Shown here piece after piece: positions 1-6,332 of a DNA stretch of 11,984 bases (the stretch's first letter is position 1; the number at the start of each line of letters is the position of its first letter). A program made the translations under genes and the position numbers. The notes beneath the pieces are model-generated. The model saw nothing but the letters and a program-made list of their open reading frames with translations, had not been told where the DNA came from and searched no databases. Source of the DNA: Clostridia bacterium (GTDB taxonomy: Bacteria > UBA6262 > WVXT01); NCBI GenBank assembly GCA_030671905.1, contig DAOVHK010000035.1, forward strand, positions 1 to 11,984. The letters are read 5' to 3'.

Positions 1-653
1 AGAACTCGACTGAAGGGGTGATTAATCATACGTTGGACATGTTTGTTACTTCGGAATTGAAGATTTGTTCTGAATTACTTCTGGAAATCTCCCATAATCT
101 CCTTTCCAGAGCAAGTGAACTCAGGGAAATAAAGAAAATCTATTCTCATCCCCAGGCAATTGCTCAGTCCAGAAATTGGATTGAAGACAACCTGCCCAAT
201 GCTGAGCTGGTGGAGACGTTTTCCACTGCCAAGGCAGCAGAGATGGCTGAGAAAGACTCTGAGGGCGGAGCAATAGCTTCCCGGCTTGCAGCCTCCTTGT
301 ACGATCTGAAAATAATTGCTGAAGGTATTGAGGATAACGTGCGAAATTTTACCCGCTTTCTAGTCATAGGTAAAAGTTTCCCAGGAAAAAGTGGACAAGA
401 CAAAACTTCCATTCTTTTCTCCGTAAAAGATAAGGTGGGAGCGCTTCACGATATGCTTATTCCTTTCCGGGAAAATAAGATCAACCTGACTAAAATCGAA
501 TCCAGGCCGACCAAGCTCCGAGCCTGGGAGTATATATTCTTTGTCGACTTCGCAGGACACGTCGAAGAAGAAAATGTGAAGCGAGCTTTGAAGCAACTGG
601 AAAAAGAATGTCTACTTCTTAAGATATTGGGCTCTTATTCAAGGAGCGAGTGA
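1..653 (+). CDS. pheA: Prephenate dehydratase with ACT domain, 3' part (gene begins before the window)
   Basis: Converts prephenate to phenylpyruvate, the Phe branch step after chorismate; cytosolic. The reading frame is open from base 3 with no start, and opens inside the dehydratase domain at an NSTEGV motif, so the first part of the domain (and a chorismate mutase domain, if present) lies upstream. A GTG at 18 is an internal valine codon and not a start. The catalytic TRF motif is at 351-359, preceded by the typical SRLAASLYDLKIIAEGIEDN stretch. From about base 405 to the end is an ACT domain with the two Phe-site signatures, GAL (about 438) and ESRP (498-509), so feedback inhibition by Phe is predicted. 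The stop overlaps a GTG of the next gene (GTGA, 650-653), which suggests translational coupling. Family assignment is certain; domain content upstream is unknown. Confidence 0.95.
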   Translation, partial: NSTEGVINHTLDMFVTSELKICSELLLEISHNLLSRASELREIKKIYSHPQAIAQSRNWIEDNLPNAELVETFSTAKAAEMAEKDSEGGAIASRLAASLYDLKIIAEGIEDNVRNFTRFLVIGKSFPGKSGQDKTSILFSVKDKVGALHDMLIPFRENKINLTKIESRPTKLRAWEYIFFVDFAGHVEEENVKRALKQLEKECLLLKILGSYSRSE

Positions 654-670
654 TTTTGGAGGATACGTTG

Positions 671-1768
671 ATGATTGAAAAACTTGTGAGAAAAAATGTA
701 TTAGATTTCCAACCTTACCTTCCTGGTAAGCCAATCGAAGAAGTGAAAAGAGAGTTTGGCCTTGCCAGAGTGGATAAATTGGCTTCCAATGAGAATCCTC
801 TGGGACCTTCTCCTCGGGCAGTCAGTGCCATGAAAAAGGTTCTCAATCGAGTGAACCTCTATCCAGATGGAAGCGGTTTCTATTTAAAAAAGGTCTTAGC
901 CAGAAAGCTAAAGGTGAAGCCAGAAAATATTATCCTTGGTAGCGGAACGGATGAAATAATCGAAATCATCGGGAAAACTTTCTTGGACCCCATTGACGAA
1001 ATTATAGTCTCTAAGCATGCCTTCATTCGCTACGAGATGGCCGGAGAACTAATGGGTTGTCAGGTTAAAAGAGTCCCCATGGAAAATTTTACACATGACC
1101 TGAAGGCAATGAAGAAAGCAATAACTGAAAGGACAAAAATAGTATTTATAGCCAACCCTAACAATCCCACAGGAACTTATATTACAGAAGAGGAAGTAGA
1201 AAAATTTATGAATGACCTGCCAGAAGAAATAATTGTGGTATTTGATGAGGCTTACCGGGAATATGTGACCAGGAAAGATTATCCTAAGACGCTTTCCTAT
1301 GTTAAGCAAGGGCGGGTGGTAATTGTGTTGCGCACCTTTTCTAAGATTTACGGTTTAGCAGGTTTGCGGATTGGCTATGGAATAGGGAAATCTGAATTGA
1401 TTGGCTTTATGGAGAGGATTAGACCTCCATTCAATACCAATTCGCTGGCTCAGATAGCAGCTCTGGCCAGCCTTTCTGATGAGACTCACCTTAAGCGAAG
1501 CCGTAAATTAATTGGCAATGAGAGAAAATACCTGGAGGAAAATCTGGAGAAGATGAATATTAAATTCGTTCCCTCGGTGGCTAACCATATCCTACTCAAG
1601 GTAGGTAATGGACAAAATGTGTTTGAAAAACTATTGAAGAAAGGAATAATTGTGAGAGCTATGGTTGAATACGATTTACCAGAATTTATCAGGGTAACCA
1701 TAGGTCTGCCCCAGCAGAACAGGCGATTCATTAATGCCTTAAAGGAGGTTATGGATAGATGTTCTTAA
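671..1768 (+). CDS. hisC: HisC-type PLP aminotransferase (histidinol-phosphate/aromatic)
   Basis: Fold-type I PLP aminotransferase of the histidinol-phosphate family, 365 aa from the chosen start, the usual length. Visible motifs are SNENPLGPSP near the N-terminus, NPNNPTGT, FDEAYREY (cofactor-binding Asp) and TFSKIYGLAGLRIGYG with the Schiff-base Lys at residue 225. I chose ATG 671 because GGAGG at 658-662 lies 8 nt upstream and homologues begin near MIEKLVRKN. GTG 650 (7 residues longer) overlaps the pheA stop, but its AAGGAG is only 3 nt away. It sits between pheA and the DAHP synthase gene with no other histidine gene nearby, so the natural role is probably transamination of phenylpyruvate and 4-hydroxyphenylpyruvate (or of prephenate), perhaps with histidinol phosphate too. 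That dual role is inferred from context. The gene overlaps the next by 10 nt. Confidence 0.93.
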   Translation: MIEKLVRKNVLDFQPYLPGKPIEEVKREFGLARVDKLASNENPLGPSPRAVSAMKKVLNRVNLYPDGSGFYLKKVLARKLKVKPENIILGSGTDEIIEIIGKTFLDPIDEIIVSKHAFIRYEMAGELMGCQVKRVPMENFTHDLKAMKKAITERTKIVFIANPNNPTGTYITEEEVEKFMNDLPEEIIVVFDEAYREYVTRKDYPKTLSYVKQGRVVIVLRTFSKIYGLAGLRIGYGIGKSELIGFMERIRPPFNTNSLAQIAALASLSDETHLKRSRKLIGNERKYLEENLEKMNIKFVPSVANHILLKVGNGQNVFEKLLKKGIIVRAMVEYDLPEFIRVTIGLPQQNRRFINALKEVMDRCS

Positions 1769-2772
1769 CACTGAAGCCAGGAACCACAGAGCAAGGAATT
1801 GAAGAGCTGGTTAAGAAGATAGAAGAGTTGGGATTTCGAGCCCACATTTCCAGGGGTGCTGAGAGAACAGTAATTGGAGTGATTGGTGAGAATGCTATAG
1901 CTGCCAGAGAGGTGTTTGAAGGGTTCTTTACTGTGGAGTTGATCACTCCCATTTCTAAACCTTACAAGCTGGTTAGCAGGGAATTTAAGAAAGAAGATAC
2001 GATAGTTAAGATTGGTGATGTTACTATAGGTGGAAAAGATATAGTGGTTATGGCAGGACCCTGCTCAGTGGAGAAGGAAGACCTCCTTCTCTCTATTGCC
2101 AGTAGCGTGAAGAAGGCAGGAGCAAAGGTTCTTCGTGGGGGGGCTTTCAAACCGAGGACTTCTCCCTATTCTTTTCAAGGATTGGGGGAGAGGGGACTGA
2201 AGTATTTAGCCAAGGCCAAAAAGGCAACTGGACTGTTGGTAGTTACCGAGGCTATGAATATCCAACAGGTAGAGCTGGTTTCCCGCTATGCAGACATCAT
2301 TCAGATTGGAGCTCGTAATGTTCAGAATTTCGATCTTTTGAAAGAAGCTGGCAAAAGCAAAAAGCCAATACTACTTAAGCGAGGTATAGCTACAACAATC
2401 GAAGAGTGGTTGATGTCTGCTGAATACATTGTTTCCAATGGAAATTCAAACGTGATTCTCTGCGAACGAGGGATTAGAACTTTCGAAAACGCTACCAGGT
2501 TTACCTTGGATTTAAACGCAATTCCGGCTATAAAAGCCTGGAGTCATCTGCCAGTAATTGTAGACCCCTCGCACGGGACTGGCGTGCGCAATTTTGTGGG
2601 CTCGATGTCTAAGGCAGCAATTGCTTGTGGAGCCGATGGTCTGATTATCGAAGTACACTCCGACCCGGAACACGCCTTATCTGATGGAAGACAGTCTCTC
2701 CTGCCAGAAAATTTTGCCAGCTTAATGCAAGAACTAAAAAAACTTGCCCGTGTTATAGGCAGAAACTTATAA
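1759..2772 (+). CDS. aroF: 3-deoxy-7-phosphoheptulonate (DAHP) synthase, type I-beta
   Basis: Condenses phosphoenolpyruvate and erythrose 4-phosphate, the first committed shikimate step. The 337-aa length and layout match the Thermotoga maritima enzyme: an N-terminal ferredoxin-like regulatory domain (about residues 1-70), then a TIM barrel. The four metal ligands known in that enzyme fall at identical numbers here: Cys102 (AGPCSVE), His272 (DPSHGTG), Glu298 (IIEVHSDP) and Asp309 (LSDGRQSL). The KPRTSPYSFQG motif, with its PEP/E4P-binding residues, is intact. The N-terminal domain binds Tyr/Phe in the T. maritima protein, so feedback inhibition is likely. ATG 1759 has AAAGGAGG at 1741-1748, inside the end of hisC, with a 10-nt spacer. 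The gene symbol follows common usage for this subtype; aroG or aroA-like names are also used. Confidence 0.96.
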   Translation: MFLTLKPGTTEQGIEELVKKIEELGFRAHISRGAERTVIGVIGENAIAAREVFEGFFTVELITPISKPYKLVSREFKKEDTIVKIGDVTIGGKDIVVMAGPCSVEKEDLLLSIASSVKKAGAKVLRGGAFKPRTSPYSFQGLGERGLKYLAKAKKATGLLVVTEAMNIQQVELVSRYADIIQIGARNVQNFDLLKEAGKSKKPILLKRGIATTIEEWLMSAEYIVSNGNSNVILCERGIRTFENATRFTLDLNAIPAIKAWSHLPVIVDPSHGTGVRNFVGSMSKAAIACGADGLIIEVHSDPEHALSDGRQSLLPENFASLMQELKKLARVIGRNL

Positions 2773-2825
2773 AAAAGCACCTGTCACCTTTTAAAATGAA
2801 AAAGTACCTGTCACCTTTTAAGGTG
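2772..2825 (+). repeat. Tandem 27-nt repeat at the aroF-tyrA junction
   Basis: Two direct copies, 2772-2798 and 2799-2825, match at 24 of 27 positions. The shared core is ACCTGTCACCTTTTAA. The array starts on the last base of the aroF stop codon. Copy 1 ends in ATG (2796-2798, the longest tyrA start) and copy 2 in GTG (2823-2825, an in-frame alternative start). Copy 2 therefore codes for residues 2-9 of TyrA if ATG 2796 is used. A third, diverged copy lies at 5664-5690. The element resembles short dispersed repeats I associate with uncultured bacterial genomes, but I cannot verify copy number from this window. Confidence 0.85.
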
Positions 2826-3695
2826 AGTATAATTGGCGTGGGTTTGCTTGGAGGCTCTTTCGGTTTAGCTCTAAAAAAGAAGAGACTCGTTGGGCAAGTG
2901 GTAGGGATCGGTCGCCATATCCATAAGTTAAAAGAGGCGAAAAGACTGGGCGCTATCGATAACTACACTACGGATTTTGCACGAGGGGTTAAAGATTCAG
3001 ACATAGTTATGGTTGCCGCGCCTGTGGGCAAAATTCCTCTCATTGTTAAGAGAATATTACCCCATTTAAAAGAAGGCTGTATTATAACTGATGTAGGGAG
3101 CACAAAGGAAAAGGTAGTTAAGAAAGTCCATGAGATTCTCTTAAAATCTTCTGGTAAGGGAAGAAGGCCAAAGGTCTCTTTCATTGGTGGTCACCCAATG
3201 GCGGGTTCAGAGAAGCAAGGTATCAGAAACGCCAGGGCCGATATCTTCTCAGGCACCACCTGTTTTCTGACTCCAGCAGATAGAAATGGCCGGAAAGCAG
3301 CTAAAGTAATTAGAGACCTTTGGAAGAGGATGGGAGCGAGAATCCTTTTGCTTAAACCTGAGGAACATGACTATCTCGTAGCTTATACAAGCCACTTACC
3401 CCATGTGCTGGCGTCCATATTGGCTAATCTGATGGACAGGGTTTGTAAGGAAGACCCTCGAGCGAACAGAGCCATCGCGGGAAGTATCTCCGATATGACC
3501 AGAATTGCAGCCAGCAATCCTGAAATGTGGATAGACATTTGTCTGTCTAATAATAAAGCGATTTCAGAAAGTATCAACGTAATGATAAAACATCTAGAAA
3601 AATTCAAGAAGTCGATTGAAAAGAAAAGGAAAAGAGAAATTCAAGATTTGTTTCATAAAGGTAGACTGGCGAGGAGAAAATTAATCGGGTCGTAA
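2796..3695 (+). CDS. tyrA: Prephenate/arogenate dehydrogenase
   Basis: Oxidative decarboxylation of prephenate (or arogenate) on the Tyr branch; 299 aa, the length of a bare TyrA with no chorismate mutase or ACT domain. The N-terminal Rossmann fold shows GVGLLGG (residues 14-20). HPMAG (His133) and SHLPH (199-203) are the conserved active-site segments, and GSTKEKVV is also typical. The residue closing the second Rossmann strand is Arg40 in VVGIGRHIHK rather than an Asp, which favours NADP over NAD (inference). The start is uncertain. ATG 2796 lies within a tandem repeat and GTG 2823 is in frame, giving a protein beginning MSIIGVG; neither has a clear Shine-Dalgarno sequence. I kept ATG because the first beta strand usually has several residues ahead of it. 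The gap to aroA is 2 nt. Confidence 0.95.
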   Translation: MKKYLSPFKVSIIGVGLLGGSFGLALKKKRLVGQVVGIGRHIHKLKEAKRLGAIDNYTTDFARGVKDSDIVMVAAPVGKIPLIVKRILPHLKEGCIITDVGSTKEKVVKKVHEILLKSSGKGRRPKVSFIGGHPMAGSEKQGIRNARADIFSGTTCFLTPADRNGRKAAKVIRDLWKRMGARILLLKPEEHDYLVAYTSHLPHVLASILANLMDRVCKEDPRANRAIAGSISDMTRIAASNPEMWIDICLSNNKAISESINVMIKHLEKFKKSIEKKRKREIQDLFHKGRLARRKLIGS

Positions 3696-3697
3696 AT

Positions 3698-4984
3698 ATG
3701 AAAAATATAGGGGTGGAGAGAAAAAAGAAAATTAAGGGAGAGATTTCTCTTCCCGGAGACAAATCTATTTCTCACCGGGCTATTATGCTGGGTAGTATCG
3801 CCCAGGGAAAAACTAGGGTCAAAGGATTTTCAGATTGTGCTGACTGCCGAAACACATTAAACGCTTTCCTTAAACTGGGGATAGAAATAGAAGACCTCTC
3901 TCAGGGAGAATTGACTATTCATGGGCAAGGATTGAAGGGATTGACTTCGGCCAAAGAGATTATAGATGTCGGCAATTCGGGAACTACTATGAGACTTCTC
4001 AGTGGAATTCTTGCCGGACAGGATTTCTCCTCCACGATTACTGGTGATGAGTATCTCCAGAGGAGACCTATGAAAAGAATTATCCTTCCCCTGAGGGAGA
4101 TGGGAGCAAAGATAAGTAGCCCTGACGACAACCATCCACCGATAACCATTGTGGGGCAGAAATTACATGCAATCGATTACCATTCTCCTGTTGCCAGTGC
4201 CCAGGTGAAATCCTGTGTTCTTTTAGCTGGACTATATGCTAAAGGGAGGACGAGTCTTACTGAGTCTTCACCATCGAGAGACCATACGGAACGGATGTTA
4301 AAATATTTAAATGGACCTATAGAAATCAAAGGAACGGCTATATTCATAGAAGGAGTCTCGGAATTAGAGGCAAGAGCGATTACCATTCCCGGGGATATCT
4401 CTTCAGCAGCGTTCTTTATCATTACCTGTCTTCTTTTAAAGAATTCCGAAATCAGGATAAAGGGAGTGGGAATTAATCCCACGCGGACCGGCGTCATAGA
4501 TATCCTTAAAAAGATGGGAGCTGACATTGTAATTGAGAATGTCCATGAACTTTGTGGAGAGCCGGTAGCCGATCTTATTGTGAAAAGTAGCAACCTGAGA
4601 GGTGCTAATATAGGGGGAGCGTTGATTCCCAGAATTATAGACGAGATCCCTGTGTTGGCTGTGGCTGCAACTCAAGCAGAAGGCGTAACTGAAATCAGCA
4701 ATGCTCAGGAATTGAGAGTAAAAGAAAGTGATCGCATAGGCAATGTGGTTTCCGAACTTTCTAAAATGGGGGCCTCGATAAAGGAAAAAGAAGACGGAAT
4801 GGTGATTTCCGGAGGGAAGAGATTGACAGGTAGTTCGGTTAATAGTTTTGGTGACCACCGTATGGCCATGGCACTAACCATTGGCGGACTGATTGCTGAT
4901 GGTGAGACTACCATAAACGATGTGGCCTGCATTGATACCTCCTTCCCTCACTTTATGGATGCTTTGAATAGAATGGTAGAATAG
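3698..4984 (+). CDS. aroA: 3-phosphoshikimate 1-carboxyvinyltransferase (EPSP synthase), class II type
   Basis: Transfers the enolpyruvyl group of PEP to shikimate 3-phosphate, the sixth shikimate step; 428 aa, normal length. Substrate-binding and catalytic residues are present: Lys22, Ser23 and Arg27 in GDKSISHR, the GNSGTTMRLL PEP loop, Asp315 (IIDEIPVLA), Glu343 (VKESDRI) and Arg388 (GDHRMAMA). The last three line up with E. coli D313, E341 and R386 at a constant offset of two. Four motifs described for class II EPSP synthases are all present: RDHTE (194-198), GDKS, SAQVK and NPTR. ATG 3698 follows the tyrA stop by 2 nt with only a weak ribosome-binding site (GGG around 3687), consistent with translational coupling. 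It ends in TAG. Confidence 0.97.
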   Translation: MKNIGVERKKKIKGEISLPGDKSISHRAIMLGSIAQGKTRVKGFSDCADCRNTLNAFLKLGIEIEDLSQGELTIHGQGLKGLTSAKEIIDVGNSGTTMRLLSGILAGQDFSSTITGDEYLQRRPMKRIILPLREMGAKISSPDDNHPPITIVGQKLHAIDYHSPVASAQVKSCVLLAGLYAKGRTSLTESSPSRDHTERMLKYLNGPIEIKGTAIFIEGVSELEARAITIPGDISSAAFFIITCLLLKNSEIRIKGVGINPTRTGVIDILKKMGADIVIENVHELCGEPVADLIVKSSNLRGANIGGALIPRIIDEIPVLAVAATQAEGVTEISNAQELRVKESDRIGNVVSELSKMGASIKEKEDGMVISGGKRLTGSSVNSFGDHRMAMALTIGGLIADGETTINDVACIDTSFPHFMDALNRMVE

Positions 4985-5000
4985 ACATGGTGGAAATTTG

Positions 5001-5663
5001 GTGAAGAAAAGAGCCGTTATTACTATCGATGGACCAGCAGGAGCAGGGAAAACCTCAATTGCCAAAATTGTCAGTAGAAAGTTGGGTTATAACTATATTG
5101 ATACCGGGGCGATGTATAGAGCAATAAGCTGGAAGGCATTTAGAGAAAAGATAGATTTAAAGGCTAAAGAAAAGTTAATTAAGATGGTAAGAAATACCAA
5201 AATAGAATTAAAGAATAGAGCTGGAATGGTGAGGGTCTATTTAAACGGAAAAGATATCACCAATAAGATAAGGAATAAGAGGTTGGCTGAAGGAGCGAGC
5301 ATTTTAGCTACAGTCCCTGAGGTGAGGGAACAGCTCATGAAAATTCAGAGGAGAATGGGTTCTTCAGGGGGAATTGTAGTGGAAGGCAGGGATATAGGCA
5401 CTGTAGTCTTTCCCAGGGCGGATTATAAATTCTATCTGGATGCATCCATTAAAGAGAGGGCTTTGAGGAGGTATAGAGAACTGAAAGTGAAAGGGGAGGA
5501 AGGGCAGCTGGCTGAACTGGAAAAGTCGATTCGTTCTCGAGACAAGCGGGACCGCACCAGAGGAGTAGCTCCCTTGAAGGTAGCTCGTGATGCTGTAGTC
5601 ATAGACTCTACAGATATGAGTAAGAAAGAGGTAGTGGAATTTATTCTGAAAAGAATCCAATAA
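5001..5663 (+). CDS. cmk: Cytidylate (CMP/dCMP) kinase
   Basis: Phosphorylates CMP and dCMP with ATP. The protein is 220 aa, the common bacterial length. It has the P-loop GPAGAGKT (residues 11-18), DTGAMYRA, the nucleoside-binding GRDIGTVVFP stretch, and the lid/C-terminal pattern RSRDKRDRTRGVAPL...DAVVIDST. The start codon is ambiguous. TTG 4998 and GTG 5001 are adjacent and in frame. GGTGG at 4989-4993 is 7 nt from GTG but only 4 nt from TTG, so GTG is preferred; no in-frame ATG exists. The gap after aroA is about 16 nt. It begins the widespread cmk-plsC-ispH-rpsA gene order, here attached to the aromatic block. Confidence 0.96.
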   Translation: MKKRAVITIDGPAGAGKTSIAKIVSRKLGYNYIDTGAMYRAISWKAFREKIDLKAKEKLIKMVRNTKIELKNRAGMVRVYLNGKDITNKIRNKRLAEGASILATVPEVREQLMKIQRRMGSSGGIVVEGRDIGTVVFPRADYKFYLDASIKERALRRYRELKVKGEEGQLAELEKSIRSRDKRDRTRGVAPLKVARDAVVIDSTDMSKKEVVEFILKRIQ

Positions 5664-5690
5664 ATATTGTACCTATCACTTTTTTAGGTG
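5664..5690 (+). repeat. Third copy of the 27-nt junction repeat (cmk-plsC)
   Basis: Starting directly after the cmk stop, these 27 bases align without gaps to the copy at 2799-2825 with 21 matches (core TACCTATCACTTTTTT). Like the other two copies it ends in a start-type codon, GTG 5688-5690, which is in frame with plsC. CACTT (5677-5681) can pair with AGGTG (5686-5690), covering the likely plsC ribosome-binding site. Confidence 0.7.
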
Positions 5691-5699
5691 GGATGTCGC

Positions 5700-6308
5700 A
5701 TGCTGTATATTTTAGGTTATTGGCTAACTTGGTTAACAGCTAAACTCCTGTTCCGTTTTCGAATTGAAGGAAGGAGAAATATTCCCCAAGGAGGAGCTAT
5801 TATTGCTCCTAATCATGCCAGTTATTGGGACCCTCCTCTGGTGGGTGCAGCAATTGATAGCTACCAAGTCTACTTTATGGCAAAAAGACAACTGTTCCGG
5901 TTCCCGATTTTCGGAACGGTTCTCAAGATGATACATACTTTTCCTGTAGATAGAAGAAGGATAGACATAGCTGCCTTCAGAAAGGCACTTAGAATTTTGA
6001 ATGGGGGGAAAATCTTGGTGGTCTTCCCTGAAGGTAGTCGGGGAAAGGGAGGGCGCCTGAGATCTCCTCAACCCGGGGTTGCCTGGATAGCGCACAAAAC
6101 CAAGTTTCCTGTCGTTCCTACCCTGGTTGTGAATACTCACAGGATAAAAGTTTTTCCCAGAGTAACTGTACGCTTTGGCTCACCTATATATTTCGAAACG
6201 GACCAAAGAGGGGAAAATGAAAAATCCCGCTACCGCAATTTCGCCCACAAAATAATGGAAGGAATAATAAAGTTAGACCGAGAAGAACAGTGCCGATATG
6301 GAATATGA
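5700..6308 (+). CDS. plsC: 1-acyl-sn-glycerol-3-phosphate acyltransferase (PlsC family)
   Basis: Acylates lysophosphatidic acid to phosphatidic acid in phospholipid synthesis at the inner membrane. The 202-aa protein shows the family motifs in order: NHASYWDPP with the catalytic HX4D pair His39/Asp44, the FPVDRRR segment near residue 81, FPEGSRGKGG (109-118), and VVPTLV near residue 139. Residues 1-18 are hydrophobic and may associate with the membrane. ATG 5700 is chosen because AGGTGG (5686-5691) lies 8 nt upstream. GTG 5688 is in frame and four residues longer, but it is part of the 27-nt repeat and lacks its own ribosome-binding site. The acyl acceptor cannot be told from sequence alone, though the cmk-ispH setting fits the housekeeping enzyme. 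Confidence 0.92.
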   Translation: MLYILGYWLTWLTAKLLFRFRIEGRRNIPQGGAIIAPNHASYWDPPLVGAAIDSYQVYFMAKRQLFRFPIFGTVLKMIHTFPVDRRRIDIAAFRKALRILNGGKILVVFPEGSRGKGGRLRSPQPGVAWIAHKTKFPVVPTLVVNTHRIKVFPRVTVRFGSPIYFETDQRGENEKSRYRNFAHKIMEGIIKLDREEQCRYGI

Positions 6309-6327
6309 AATTGGAAATTTGGAATTT
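6307..6327 (+). repeat. Short AT-rich direct repeat in the plsC-ispH gap
   Basis: The 24-nt gap contains TTGGAAAT (6311-6318) followed at once by TTGGAATT (6319-6326). No good Shine-Dalgarno sequence is visible before ATG 6333; GGA at 6321-6323 is the only weak candidate. The TTGGAAATTTGGAATTT type of sequence resembles dispersed repeats but could be chance. Confidence 0.35.
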
Positions 6328-6332
6328 AAGAG

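Noticed and set aside
18..20. GTG as the true start of the first gene
   Set aside because: The frame is open to the window edge and the preceding codons read NSTEG, part of the conserved prephenate dehydratase domain.
2137..2143. Run of seven G in aroF as a possible frameshift site
   Set aside because: The frame is intact on both sides and the metal ligands before and after it match the T. maritima numbering exactly, so there is no sign of a shift.
4177..4858. Two long minus-strand open frames (138 and 140 codons) opposite aroA
   Set aside because: They lie wholly within a certain EPSP synthase gene, overlap each other, show no recognisable motif and have no operon context. They are by-products of aroA codon use.
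5688..5690. GTG as the plsC start
   Set aside because: It is the tail of the 27-nt repeat and has no ribosome-binding site, whereas ATG 5700 has AGGTGG 8 nt upstream.
5733..6140. 135-codon minus-strand open frame opposite plsC
   Set aside because: It is antisense to all main acyltransferase motifs and its translation has no family features.
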